Assembly (NCBI GenBank): GCA_027625915.1
Contig: JANTQA010000023.1
Span: 12,276,001-12,340,000, forward strand
Length of the DNA stretch: 64,000 bases
Source: Anaeramoeba flamelloides
Lineage: Eukaryota > Metamonada > Anaeramoebidae
Direction: 5' to 3'
The translations under genes were made by a program, and so were the position numbers. Below are positions 28,678 through 39,458 of the stretch, one piece after another. Each line of letters starts with the position of its first letter. Positions within the stretch are counted from its first letter, which is position 1. The notes under the pieces are model-generated. The model had not been told where the DNA came from, ran no database searches, and saw only the letters and a program-made list of their open reading frames with translations.

Positions 28678-30760
28678 TTTTGAACAAAAAAAAAAAAAAA
28701 AAATAAGATTATTTTTTTTATTCTTAGTTTAAGTAGAGATTACAAAATTTTTTTTGAAATAATTTTTTTATATAAATATTGTTTTTCTTTTTAATTCTTA
28801 AAGAAATTATTATTTCATTTCAATTTGATCAATCTTTTTTACTTTTTTTATTTATTTCTTTATTTTTTTTTTTTTTTTAAATTAGTTAATTTTTTTCTTA
28901 ATAAATCATATCTTAATGTTGAAAACTTTCTAAGAAAACATTTATCAAATTAAAAATAAATTAGAATACTTTTCATTTAATTTTTTTTTTTTTTTTTTGT
29001 TTTGAAACGGATCTTTTATGAATTTGAAATCAAACAATATCTTAATTTTGCGTTTTAATACCAAGTAAAAAATTTTATTTCATATACACTACTTATGAAT
29101 CATCAGAGCAAACATTTTGATTCTTTTAGGATAAAAACCAAAGATAATTCTTTTTTTTGATTCCATGAAAATAATTATTCGTTTTTTTTTTGGTTTGTTT
29201 ATAATTATCAACTTGTTTCTTGATTAAATTGTGATTTTAAGATAGAACTACACCATTCTCAAATTTTAATAATTAACAATGGTTTTTGTTCAAAATTATT
29301 TTCAAAATTCATAGGAAAAATTTATACATCCCAAAACAATAAATGATTGTGATTTTTTTCTAGAGATTTTGGTTTGAAGTATCTTTTTTGGAAAAATGTG
29401 ATTTCATGTTTGTTCATTCCCAGTAAAAAATATGAACTTGGAAATGGTTATCAGTTTCTTTTTTCTTTTTTTATAAGAGTGAATAGATGAATTTTTTGAA
29501 TAATAAACAAAATCTCTTTTTTTGATTATCGGTAATATTTTTAGAACAAGGCTTATTTTTAAAGTATAAAAAAAATTCTGAAATTTTTCCTGTATAAGAG
29601 GAAAATGCAAATAAAAATTGACCCATTGTGATTATTGTAACTTTTTAATTCCAATTTTGAAAATTTTGAGATTCTAAGAATTCAATTTTTTTAAATCACT
29701 TTGGGAAAAGTGATTATAGATATTTCAGCAAAATATAGTGTATTTAAAATATCGAAACAGATGGTGAAAAAAAAAAATACAATCAAATAATATGACTATT
29801 GGTATTTTTACTCTCTTAACACTCATAGTTGAACTTAATATCATTTTAACTTTTTGTAAAAATAATTTTTTTTTTTTTTTTTAATTTTGATAATTATTAT
29901 TAGATGAGGATGTACATTATTTTAGTTTGTGGTTTGTTATTATTTATCAGAAAAAAGTATTTAATCTCTAGGAGTTTTAAAAAACCAATTCCAATAATTA
30001 TTAAAATGTTCATAATTAAAAGTTTTTATAAAACAAAATTGTTGTTTTATTTTCTAATATAAATATTTAATCTGTTGAATTTAAAGATGTATTTTAATGC
30101 AATTCAAATCAAAAAAATTTCCTAAAAACAATAATATTTTAAGAAAAAGAACAAATTATATAATATTGTTAAATGATTAGATATTTTAACTACTGGATCC
30201 AAGAATGTCATCCGAATTCCTGGGCTAATTGTAAAAGATGTTATAATGATATTTTAAGATTGATCATTTTTGTAAATTAATTCACAGTCGAAATGGCTCA
30301 TTTCAAAATTGGGTTATCTAATAATTATTTTATTAGAATATCAATTATTTATAAAAGAACTTTCTCTAAAACCAAAAATATGACATTATTATTTTCTAAA
30401 AAAAAAAAAAATTCAAATATACTTCATACGATCTTATATTACATGAAATTTTTTTAATTTTGAACATTGAATTTTTGAAGATAAATGTTTCAGAAGGAGA
30501 TTGGATTTTGAAACAAATTTGTTGACTTTTTCAATATCAGATTGGAAATTAATGTTAAAAAATAAAGATGTTCTTTCACAAAAGAAAAATAGGTCAAATT
30601 GGAAATTAATCTTGTATTTCCCCTTTGGCAAGTTTTACGAATTGCAATTATTGTAAGGGGTTTTATTTTTTGATTATCATTTACAAATTAGAATGATTGT
30701 GATATTTATTATTGAGTATTAAGTGTATATTAACTGGATTTTCATAAAACTGATTTTAAA
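28678..30760. other. Intergenic, nothing recognised
   Basis: AT-rich with many T- and A-runs. Minus-strand open frames at 29404-29610 and 30434-30631 show no domain or coding-like composition. Confidence 0.4.
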
Positions 30761-30958
30761 TACAGTCAATTCCACTTTTAAGGCACAAACTTTCAACAAA
30801 ATTTAAGACACAAAAAAATCTCAAATTAAGGCACAAGATTTGGAATTTTTTTTTTACAATTTATTTTACTAGAATCTGAATCTTGTGCCTTAATAGGAGA
30901 TTTTTATTGTACCGTAAATTTCGTTGAAAGTTTGTGATTAATTGTGGAACTGGCTGTA
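30761..30958. repeat. ~200-bp hairpin MITE with TA ends, copy 1
   Basis: Starts TACAGTCAATTCCACTTTTA and ends GTGGAACTGGCTGTA, with arms carrying AAGGCACAAACTTTCAAC, TTAAGRCACAA and CTCAAATTAAGGCACAA, and their inverses, around a core ACAATTTATTTTACTAGAA. Each arm is ~85 bp. TA at both ends and CAGT-type termini are usual for Tc1/mariner MITEs. Homologous copies lie at 32123-32325 and 39263-39458. Confidence 0.85.
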
Positions 30959-31500
30959 GCTTTTCTTGAGGGTTTCTGTTTTATTTGTGAAGTGTTCTAG
31001 GTTTTTTTGAGGTTTTCTATTTTATTTTTGAAGTGTTCTAGGGTTTTTTTACTTTTTGAAATAAACAGAAAATTTTAATAAATTTTCGGTTTATTTCGAA
31101 TAGTAAAAAGAAAACCTAACGAAAATCTATTGATTTTCTAAATAAATAGAAAACTCAAAAAAAGGTAACGAAAATCAATATTTTTTACAGAACAACAGAA
31201 AAACAAAAAAAAATGTAATTAGCTTTTCCAGTATTTATTAAAATTGAGTAAAATCTTTATATTTCTCTCTCTCTCCCTCTTTGAATTTTGGCCAATCTTC
31301 TTTTGATTTTTTTTTAATTTTTGTAATTAAAAGAAAATTTGTGAAATCTTCTTTTCGTTTTGTTAATTAAATAAAAACCTCGGTAATGTTCTCTTGATTT
31401 TTTTGTTTTTGGAAAAAATCAATAGATTTTTCAAATAAAAAGAAAAATCAAGAAAAACTAGGTACTTGGCGACATTCAACGGAAATTGACGACACCCCCC
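30959..31500. repeat. Palindromic-module array 1
   Basis: Directly abuts the MITE. It holds modules such as CTTTTTGAAATAAACAGAAA..AATTTTCGGTTTATTTCGAA (a stem) and AACGAAAATCTATTGATTTT with CAAATAAACAGAAAACTCAA-like flanks, and ends in a GC-richer block ACTTGGCGACATTC then TTGACGACACCCCCCTCCC. The same modules recur in arrays at 33000, 37845, 46316 and 59729. No coding capacity. Confidence 0.7.
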
Positions 31501-31559
31501 TCCCAAAAAAAAAAAAAAAAAAAAAAAAATAATCACAATAATAAAATATTAAAATTATT

Positions 31560-32560
31560 TCTTAAGTAACAAAGATATTTAAGTTATCCTTCTAGTATAA
31601 TAATTCAAAAATTTATTAGATTTATAAATTGCAGAAATGATTATTTTTATACAAGAGATAAAAACCAAATAAATGTTTTCATCAATGCTTAAAAGATCAA
31701 TATAAAGAAATAATAGAAAACATTGGCCATTTTTATAGGCATGTATTCCGATAAAAAATAGGTTATTTATTCAATATAAATTAAAAGAAATAATTCTTAA
31801 TGAAATAATTGTAAATCAAAACTGTTAGATAATTTTTTTATTAATTAATAATTGTGAAATCTATGATTTTACTTTTAAAAATACAAAAGGAAATTTAAGT
31901 TAAAGACAACTCAAATATAGTTTATACTTCTTCAATAATAACAATAATAATAATAAAAATAAAGATATTTTTTTTCTGATCAATTGAAAATATTTTTATA
32001 ATATCTAAAATTAATTCCCATTTTACAGATAATTATATGAATTGTAGAGTAACTCTAAACCATTATAATCTGTATATTGATTTTTTATTCGGAAACGAAC
32101 AATTTTCATCATTTGATAAAAGTACAGTCAGTTTCACTTTTAAGGCACAACCTTTCAACGAAATTTAAGGAACAATAAAAATCTCAAATTAAGGCACAAA
32201 ATTTGGAATTTTTTTTTTTACAATTTATTTTTACTAGAATTTAATCTTTGTACTTTAATTTGAGATTTTTTTTTGTGCCTAAAATTTCGTTGAAAGTATT
32301 TGTCTTAAAAGTGAAACTGACTGTAAATTTTTTCCAATACTACTTTAAATAATTTTGATTCTGATATAGAATCTCAAAAAGATGAATAAAAAAATAATAA
32401 AATTCATACTGAAAAACAATCTTAAATTAACTAATAATCAATATTTTTTTTCTGATATTTAAAAATAAATTTTCAGAACCCAAATTACTGTAAATATCTA
32501 AAATTCTCAAAGAAAATACTATACTTGTACTCTTAAATAATTTTTTTTTTTTGGATCAGA
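31560..32560 (+). pseudogene. Possible decayed coding sequence, split by a MITE
   Basis: Broken frames show coding-like composition: CLKDQYKEIIENIGHFYRHV near 31680, an Asn run then KDIFFSDQLKIF near 31940, ISKINSHFTDNYMNCRVTLN followed by HYNLYIDFLFGNEQFSSFDK (32000-32120), and after the MITE FDSDIESQKDE (32360). No family is recognised and frames are interrupted, so this is only a suggestion of a dead gene or old element into which the MITE at 32123 inserted. Confidence 0.3.
32123..32325. repeat. ~200-bp hairpin MITE with TA ends, copy 2
   Basis: Starts TACAGTCAGTTTCACTTTTA and ends AAAAGTGAAACTGACTGTA, a nearly perfect 20-bp inverted terminus, with the same internal order as copies 1 and 3 (AAGGCACAACCTTTCAACG, CTCAAATTAAGGCACAAA, core ACAATTTATTTTTACTAGAA). 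It appears to sit inside a decayed coding stretch. Confidence 0.9.
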
Positions 32561-32999
32561 AAATACTTTTTCAGATGAACTAATTTACAAATAAATAATT
32601 TTCATAAAAAAAATCTCTTATTATCATACTCTGCAACTTTCCAAAATATTATACTAGTACCATAATTTAATATCAAAAAAAAATTAATGTTACCCTTGTC
32701 ATGATTCTAGTAATGAAAAAATCACAAACAGATAAGATTAAATTGTATACAAATATTGAAAATTTAAATATAATTTATTGTGGTTAATCTTTGGATGGTT
32801 TATATATTGATTAGGTTACATTTTATGTTATAATTACTCTCTTTCTAAATTTATAAAATAATACTTTTTTTTTTAGATTTTTCAATCTCCAAATAAATTT
32901 ATCAAATTTTAATTTTTTAAATTTTATTGAATAAGATTTTTAATATATATATATATATTATTTGATTGATTGAAGGTGCTGATAAAAGAACTTCTTAAA
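32561..32999. other. Intergenic, nothing recognised
   Basis: AT-rich; a short (TA)n run lies near 32944-32957. No gene seen. Confidence 0.4.
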
Positions 33000-33365
33000 G
33001 CTATTAGATTTTCCAGAATTCTAAAGAATTGGGTTAAATCAAATGTTTTACTCTAATTATTTGTATTATAAAAAACCTAGTCTCCCCATTTTTTTTTTTT
33101 TTTAATTTGAGAAATAGACTGAAACTTTATTTAATTTAGGGTTTATTTCTCAAATTGAAAAAAAATTGAATAGCTTTATCTTGAATTTTCTGTTTATTTA
33201 TAAAATAAATATATTTTAACATAAACTGAAAATCTCAAGAAAAACCACCCTATGTTTCTTTTTTACTCTTTGAAATGAAAAGAAAATCAAATAAATTTTC
33301 TTTTCATTTTAAAAAGTAAAAAAAAAAAAAAAAAAATAAGGCACTCTACAGCACTCACTCTAAAT
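33000..33365. repeat. Palindromic-module array 2
   Basis: Opens with TTTTCCAGAATTCTAAAGAA (half of the 'CTTTTCCAGAATTC' module). It then has a stem of TTTAATTTGAGAAATAGACT..TTATTTCTCAAATTGAAAA, a second stem of TTACTCTTTGAAATGAAAAG..CTTTTCATTTTAAAAAGTAA, and ends AAGGCACTCTACAGCACTCA. Same module set as the other four arrays. Confidence 0.65.
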
Positions 33366-34466
33366 AATAAAGCTAAATTAGTAATTTAGATGATTAAGAA
33401 AAAGAAAATATTGTGGAATAGAGCAAGTTTAAAAAAATTTATTGGTTGAAAAAACAAAAAGAAAAATTCAAAAAAAAAAAAAAAAACTAAAACAAGCAAA
33501 AAAAAAAAACAAGCGAAAAACCAAAAAAGGGGTTTTCAAGTGCTGTTTTTTTAAAAAAATACTCAACAGTCCAGCTTTATCAAGAACACTCAAAAAAAAT
33601 TCACGAATCTTTTATTTAAATTTTAATCATTTAATTATTTCTTAGAAATTGCGAATTCTTCCTTGAGAGGTAGTTGTTTAATTGTTGTAATCATTTTCTT
33701 CTTTTTGATGGTATCTTTTTTTGATTTTTACAGTTTTTTTTTTGTTTTTTCTTTTAATTTCCAAGTTACCAATACCAACCAGTTACTAGATTTCCAGTAT
33801 TAATAGTTAACCACTTATTTTTTATCATATATAACTCTTCTTCCTAATACAATGTAAATACAATTATGGAAAAAACAGAAAAAAAATTAAAATTGTTTTT
33901 TTTTAAATTTATTGAAAATTTGAAGTTGATTAGCACACTACTATAATTAAAATTTATTGATCTATTTTAAATTCATAAATATTATTTTAATTTGAAAAAA
34001 TAATACCAAAATTAAATTTTTGTTTTTGGTTAGTTTCTCAAATATTTGGGATTATATCCGTTGTTTTGATTGAGACATTTAACAATGGGTTAAAATTGAT
34101 ATTTCCAGAACAGTTAACAAAATAACAGATTAAAATGGTTAAATTACTAATCAAATAAAATCTATATTTATCTGTAAACTATGAATAAATTTTGAATTTT
34201 TACTAATATTTTCATGAGATTTATAAAAAACAGAATTTTATTGGGTTTTAAAATTTCTGGTTTTATGTATGCCAAAAAAAAATATTTTCGAGTCAAAGTG
34301 GTGAATAGTTTTAGGGGGTGAATTATGTGTATTTATAGATATTTGAAATACATATTATGAGAAAAATAAATTTAGTTTTCAAAATATAAATGCTTTTTCG
34401 TCTTTTTTTTTCATTTCACTTTTTTCTTTTTTTTCTATTTTTTTTTTAGACCGGAATTCCTTTGCA
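33366..34466. other. Intergenic, nothing recognised
   Basis: AT-rich. The Lys-rich open frame at 33442-33645 is an A-run artefact. No gene or repeat match noted. Confidence 0.4.
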
Positions 34467-34900
34467 ATTTTTTTTTTTTATTACAAGATGGTTGGTCTGG
34501 AATTAAAAACCTGTAATCCTAAAGTTACTGAAACAGTGAAAATGATTGCAGAGAAAATTGATTTTATAATAGAATTTTATTCGATCTTCAATTCGAGATC
34601 AAAATGAAAATTTTTGTTTTCCTCAATGAGTACCCTAAGAATTTTGATTTTTTCAATTTTTAAGAAATTCTAGTGATATTTTAGTTTTACTCCAGACACA
34701 TATCAACTATTCTTTGATGTGTATTATTCTAATTGTTTTTTATTCGTTCTTAAAAGGTCAATTATAAAAAATAATTTGTATTATATCAAATATGTTGTGC
34801 ATCTTTATCTTAAACAAAGTTTTGATGAAATAAGACTTGGATTGTTAACATTATTTAACCAACAAGTCGTTTATTCAAATTTATATATATATTATATTTA
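34467..34900 (+). repeat. Interspersed repeat, copy 2 of 3
   Basis: Shares with 59058-59375 the order TTTTATTACAAGAT, AAGTTACTRAAACA, GAAAATGATTG, GAATTTTATTYGATCT, ATATCAACTATYCTTTGAT, TATTATTCTA then TTMTTATTYGTTCTT, and with 4610-4830 the first part of it. No coding frame or terminal repeats detected. Confidence 0.55.
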
Positions 34901-35110
34901 AAGATAAATTATTTTTCACAAAATGTTTTCAGATTTCTTTATTGAAATTTGGAAAAAATGAAAAAGAAAATTTTATATTGTTCTATTTTAAAAAATTTAT
35001 TTTTGTTGAAAAAAACAACAATGGGTCTTCAAAAAAAAAAATTTATGATAGGAATTTCAAAATCATTATACTTAATCGTTAGATAAAGTATCAAATAAAG
35101 AAAAAAATAT

Positions 35111-35188
35111 GCTAATGACAGGATTCGAACCTGCGCTCCGAAGAAACAGTCCCTTAAACTGCCGCCTTAACCACTCGGCCACATTAGC
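35111..35188 (-). tRNA. tRNA-Leu (anticodon AAG)
   Basis: On the minus strand GCTAATG pairs with CATTAGC as a 7-bp acceptor stem. The D-arm A-box is TGGCCGAGTGGTTAAGGC. The anticodon stem GCAGT/ACTGT encloses loop TTAAGGG (anticodon AAG, reads CUU). A class II variable arm of 11 nt (TTCTTCGGAGC) follows, and the T-arm GCAGG-TTCGAAT-CCTGT holds the B-box. No intron and no encoded CCA. A run of seven Ts on the minus strand at 35107-35101 serves as the Pol III terminator. A long variable arm with this A-box is diagnostic of Leu/Ser tRNAs; the anticodon fixes Leu. Confidence 0.95.
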
Positions 35189-35586
35189 TTACATAAAAAA
35201 CTTATTTCGTATTATTGAAAAAAAATCTTTTTACAAAATTGGAACATTTTTTGAAAATTTTTCAATCTTAAAAAACCTTCCAACTTTTTATTCCACAATT
35301 ATTTCTCACTTTTATCAAAAGAGAAACCATTTAGACTGATAATTAAACGATTTTTAGAATCAGCGAGTTTTAAAACAAAAATGAAATGACAGCCAAACTA
35401 AACCCTCAAAGAATAATCTTCGATCGTGACTTCTAGTCACATCAATTTACGGTGAGTAAGTAAACAAAGTTTCATTTTCCGGTGTGGAATCTATATTTGC
35501 CCGAGACAATGTCTGAACTCTATTTTTTCAAAAAAGAAACAAAAAAACAAAAACTGGAACGATCAAAAAACTCAAAAAGGAAAATT
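35189..35586. other. 3' flank of acyltransferase gene, slightly GC-richer
   Basis: 35360-35540 is less AT-rich than nearby intergenic DNA and contains a perfect inverted repeat GTGACTTCTAGTCAC (35427-35441). It may be 3' UTR of the acyltransferase gene or a small unidentified RNA. No snRNA, SRP or snoRNA signature matched. Confidence 0.4.
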
Positions 35587-37074
35587 TTATTTTTTTTTGC
35601 GTTCGGCTTTGTCTGAGGAATCGAAACTGGATCTTTTTGGTGACAGGCTGCAAAATGGAGCTTCTATAAAGATGTAAACCAAAGTAGCTACGAGGAATAT
35701 TAATAGTATCAAAAAGAGCAAGTATTTAAAAAACATCAATTCTGTGATGAATCCAAGCTGGTGGTGTTTAATTTTGAGCAAAACTGTAAATTTGTCAAGG
35801 AATCTAAGATGAGAGAAGAAAATGGAATAAGACAGAGTGGAAATAGGCGTAAACACTCTCCAAGAGAAAAGGGTATTCAAAAGGTTCCCAATGAACCCAA
35901 TTTGGTTGACGATCATGAAAATTGTGAGCCCCAAGGCAAATGCCCAGAGGATCCTTTGGCAAATGATCAGGTGTAAGAAGAAATCAACGATTGGAGACAA
36001 GTTGCCGACGTTTTCGAGACCGTAAGCGATCAAGTTTGAGTTTCTTAGCCAAACATAAAAGGCGACAAGGGAGAAGGTTAAAGCATAGTATAGCGCAACC
36101 AGTAATTTGCTGTTTTTGACTCTTTGAAGGAAGTTTGTTTTGTACTGCAGCCAAGCAAAGGTCCATCCGATGATAAATTCAGAAAAGCGTACGTGGAAGC
36201 CGTGGTACAAAAACATGTGGTGTGTGGTGTAGTCGCTTTCCTCCTGCGAGAACTGGTGCGCGATGACGTTTTCTTGTGCGTCTACCACCATTTTGCCCGT
36301 ATAGATTTCCGGTATGGGGCTTGTTAAAGTGACGTATTTATAATAATCGTCGTAGCGATAGGCCAAAATTACGAGCCCGACAATGTTTGCCAAGATCACG
36401 AGCAAAAACACCCTGATGATCGATTTGCTTTTGAGATAAAACTTTCGAATCACTAAGGCAAGGATGTACGACTTGATTTCCACAGAAATGGACCACGACT
36501 CTGCAAATGGCACCTTGTGCATTAAAGGAAGAAATTCATTAAAGAAGAATAAAGATGCAACAGTTGTAAAGACTCCAAACTCCCACCGTTTATTTAAATA
36601 ACACTGAACAAGCCTCCAAACCAGCATTGCTAATAAAACAGGGTACAATCGAAAGAGTCTTCTGATCATAAAATTCAAATTATAGTTCGAAGTCAAAATC
36701 GAGAAAAAATTCTTCTTTTGTTTTTCATCTTGGCTTTTGTTTTGATTTTTTGTATTTTTGCTTTTGCTTTTGCTTTTGTTTTGGATCTTGTTTTGGCTAA
36801 TTGTCAATTCCTTATAAAACCTTGAAAAAACCAAATAGCCTGAAACCACAAAAAATGGATCAACAAAAATATCAAAGCTGCGAAAGATCCGAAATGAAAC
36901 CCATTTTCGAACAGGAACCATCTCTTCAAAAGTTGAAAAAAACTGGAAGGTTTCTGCCCAATGAAACAAAATTATACAGATCACAGAGACAGTTCGAATA
37001 CCGTCTAAGCATTTTAAGTATCCTTTTGGTCTTGGTTGAAAAATGTTTTTAAAAGCTTTGAAAGGACTAATCAT
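35587..37074 (-). CDS. Acyltransferase-3 family multi-pass membrane protein (OafA/NRF-6-like)
   Basis: Members transfer acyl groups, mostly acetyl, to sugars or lipids at membranes. 495 residues from the first ATG (37074); the frame extends upstream to 37143 but without an ATG. The hallmark R-x10-H lies in the first membrane helix (GIRTVSVICIILFHWAE, about residues 25-41). Next come a helix with DPFFVVSGYLVF, a Lys/Ser/Asn-rich loop of ~30 residues (SKSKSKNTKNQNKS), IRRLFRLYPVLLAMLVW, AESWSISVEIKSYILAL (the usual W-S-x-E-x-K/x-Y block), and several more hydrophobic helices to the end, about ten in all. The C-terminus is basic and Ser-rich. No introns and a lower AT content than most genes here. 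Substrate unknown. Confidence 0.88.
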   Translation of the reverse strand: MISPFKAFKNIFQPRPKGYLKCLDGIRTVSVICIILFHWAETFQFFSTFEEMVPVRKWVSFRIFRSFDIFVDPFFVVSGYLVFSRFYKELTISQNKIQNKSKSKSKNTKNQNKSQDEKQKKNFFSILTSNYNLNFMIRRLFRLYPVLLAMLVWRLVQCYLNKRWEFGVFTTVASLFFFNEFLPLMHKVPFAESWSISVEIKSYILALVIRKFYLKSKSIIRVFLLVILANIVGLVILAYRYDDYYKYVTLTSPIPEIYTGKMVVDAQENVIAHQFSQEESDYTTHHMFLYHGFHVRFSEFIIGWTFAWLQYKTNFLQRVKNSKLLVALYYALTFSLVAFYVWLRNSNLIAYGLENVGNLSPIVDFFLHLIICQRILWAFALGLTIFMIVNQIGFIGNLLNTLFSWRVFTPISTLSYSIFFSHLRFLDKFTVLLKIKHHQLGFITELMFFKYLLFLILLIFLVATLVYIFIEAPFCSLSPKRSSFDSSDKAERKKK

Positions 37075-37844
37075 TTGTTGCGGTGGGAAAAGCCTTTGGC
37101 GAAAAAAAAGTAGAAAAAAATTAAAAAAAATGTTTTCCCTCAAGGTTGTCAGAATTAAAGCTAAGAAGAATTAAAACTTAAAAGTTGCGCTTTTTGGTGT
37201 TCTCACCCAACAAATATTTGTTTTCCTTTCTTTTTGATAACTGTCAAGGGAATTAGTCGATTTTTTACAAGTCTTATTATTTGAATTTTTGTTCCGTTTT
37301 TTTTTACATTAGTCAAGGAAATCCAAAAGGCGAAATTTTTTTTTAAAAATGATATAATTTTCTTTCTTCATTCTTAATGTGAGAAGATTTCCAGTTCCAA
37401 ACAAATTAGTGAGTGGTAATAAGATCGATTTTAATATATTAAGAATGAAAATCAAATCAATTGTTTAAAAAATTTTAGTGGCAAAAAAGGATCCTTAAAA
37501 ATTTTTTTCTCAAAATAATTAAACATTTGCTAAATTTTCACTTTTTAATATATTCAATTTAATAAACACTATTGATTAATAAATGATATAAGGATTAAAA
37601 ATTATTTTATATAAAGGATATTTTACAATTTAAGTTGAAAAATCTACTTTTTCCAGGTTTTATTAATAATTTTTAAACAATTTAATAGATAAAAAATTTA
37701 GAAAAAATTTTTTTTTTTGTTAAAGCCTCATTTTATTATTGTTAAAAAGTATTTTAAATCTAATAAATATCTTTCAAATTTTAAATCAATTATTTTGACT
37801 TTTAAAGAATTATTTATTATTAATTAAATTGAAAAAAAATTTTT
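37075..37844. other. Upstream of acyltransferase, nothing recognised
   Basis: AT-rich intergenic DNA that should contain the acyltransferase promoter. No specific site can be named. Confidence 0.35.
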
Positions 37845-38880
37845 TTTTTTTTGATTTTCGGTTAAGTTTTTTTTAATTTTTGAAATAAACAGTAAATTTA
37901 AGAAATTTTCGGTTTATTTCATAAAGTAAAAAAACTACAGTTAGCTTTTCCAAAATTCAAAAGAATTGTGTAAAATCTTTGATTTTACTCCATTCTTTTG
38001 AATTCTGGAAAAGCTAGGCACCCCACGGACACTTTCGTTAGGTTTTTTTTTAATTTTTGGAAATAATTAGAAATATAATTTATTTAAATTTTGATTTTAT
38101 TCCCAAAAGTAAAAAAAAAACAATTGTTAATTATTTTTGAGTTTTCTGTTTATTTGTAAAATCAATAGATTTTGGGAATAAATCAGAAAAAAACAAAAGT
38201 GGGGTACTCTATGGGTACTTTCGTGAAATTTTGTAGAATTTAAAAGAATATGTAAACCCAAGTTTTTTCTCTATTCTTGCAAATTATGGAAAAGCTAGGC
38301 AGTCTATGTACTCTACAGATACTCTACGGATACTTTAATTAAGTTTTTTTGAATTAAAGAAATAAATTGAAAATTAAATACATTTATTTATTTATGTATT
38401 ATGAGAAAGGAGTAATCAAAGAAGTTTACTAAATAAAAAAGAGAAGAAGAAAAATAATTAAAATATCAAAGTAAAAAAATATTATAACATTCACATGACC
38501 AAATTAAAAATTATCTACTGTTGTTATGTTTTTCAGTATTTGAAAGAATTGAGTAAAATTCTTGATTTTACTAAATTATTTTGAATTCTAAAAAACCGCC
38601 TTTTGCTTTTTTTAATTTGAGAAATAAAAAGAAAACTTTTGAAATTTTCTTTTTATTTCTTAAATTAAAAAAACCGCCTTTTGCTTTTCTTGAGTTTTCT
38701 GTTTATTTGGAAAATCAATAGATTTTCGTTAGGTTTTTTTTTACTTTAGATATAAACCGAAAAATTTAATAAATTTTCGGTTTATTTCTAAAGTAAAAAA
38801 AAACCTAGAACACTTTAACAGATAAAACACAAAACCTCATAAAAACCTGGGCACTTGACGGCACTTGATGACACGTCCCC
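37845..38880. repeat. Palindromic-module array 3 (largest, ~1 kb)
   Basis: Contains at least eight hairpin modules. A 73-nt stem at 37943-38015 (AGCTTTTCCAAAATTCAAAA ... TTTGAATTCTGGAAAAGCT). A stem at ~38611-38675 flanked on both sides by the direct repeat AAACCGCCTTTTGCTTTT. A stem at ~38727-38815 (GGTTTTTTTTTACTTTAGA ... TCTAAAGTAAAAAAAAACC). Linkers include AGGCACCCCACGGACACTTT, GGGGTACTCTATGGGTACTT and ACTCTACGGATACTTT; it ends GGGCACTTGACGGCACTTGA then TGACACGTCCCC. Confidence 0.75.
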
Positions 38881-39262
38881 TGAAACAGGAGGGGTAAAAA
38901 CCAGATAGAAAGATTATCAACAATAAATTAGATTCCAGAAATTGTGGCTAATAAATTGGAATTCCATGGCTCCAAAAAGTGGGGCACTGTGTACCTGAAT
39001 TTGTATATTTTTTGACTAATTTGGGAATTTTTTATTTTCAATTTTTTATTTTCAATTTTTTCTTTATTACCTTAAGTTTTCTAACTATAAGAGCTTTGTT
39101 GAAAAATTCTAGAAAAGAACAATAAAGTTCGTAATCTTGATTAGCCAGATTAAAGAGTTTTTGAGTATTTTTCCTAAGGATAACATTTTTATATAAAATT
39201 AAGTAAATTTTGGCTTATTTCTTAAAATAAAAATAATGTCTTTATTTTTCCCGAATTTAAAA

Positions 39263-39458
39263 ACAGCCAGTTCCTTTTTAAGGCAAAAACTTTCAACTAA
39301 ATTTAAGGCACAAAAAAATCTCCAATTAAGGCACAAAATTTGTAATTTTTTTTTACAATTTATTTTACTAGAAACCAAATTTTGTGCCTTAATTTGAGAT
39401 TTTTATTGTGCCTTAAATTTAGTTCAAAGTCTGTGCCTTATAAGTGGAACTTACTGTA
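39263..39458. repeat. ~200-bp hairpin MITE, copy 3
   Basis: Begins ACAGCCAGTTCCTTTTTAAG and ends AAGTGGAACTTACTGTATA, with arms AAACTTTCAACTAAATTTAA and CTCCAATTAAGGCACAAAAT and core ACAATTTATTTTACTAGAA. The left terminal TA is lost. It is the same family as 30761-30958 and 32123-32325. Confidence 0.85.

Noticed and set aside
35109-35339. Plus-strand open frame MLMTGFEPALRRNS...
   Set aside because: Its first part is the antisense of the tRNA-Leu gene, a well-known false protein; the remainder is low-complexity.
35761-37052. Plus-strand frames across the acyltransferase gene
   Set aside because: Antisense shadows of a clear membrane protein; no domain of their own.
37845-38880. CRISPR-like reading of the regularly repeated palindromes
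   Set aside because: Repeats vary in sequence and spacing, there are no unique spacers of constant length, no cas genes, and the genome is eukaryotic.
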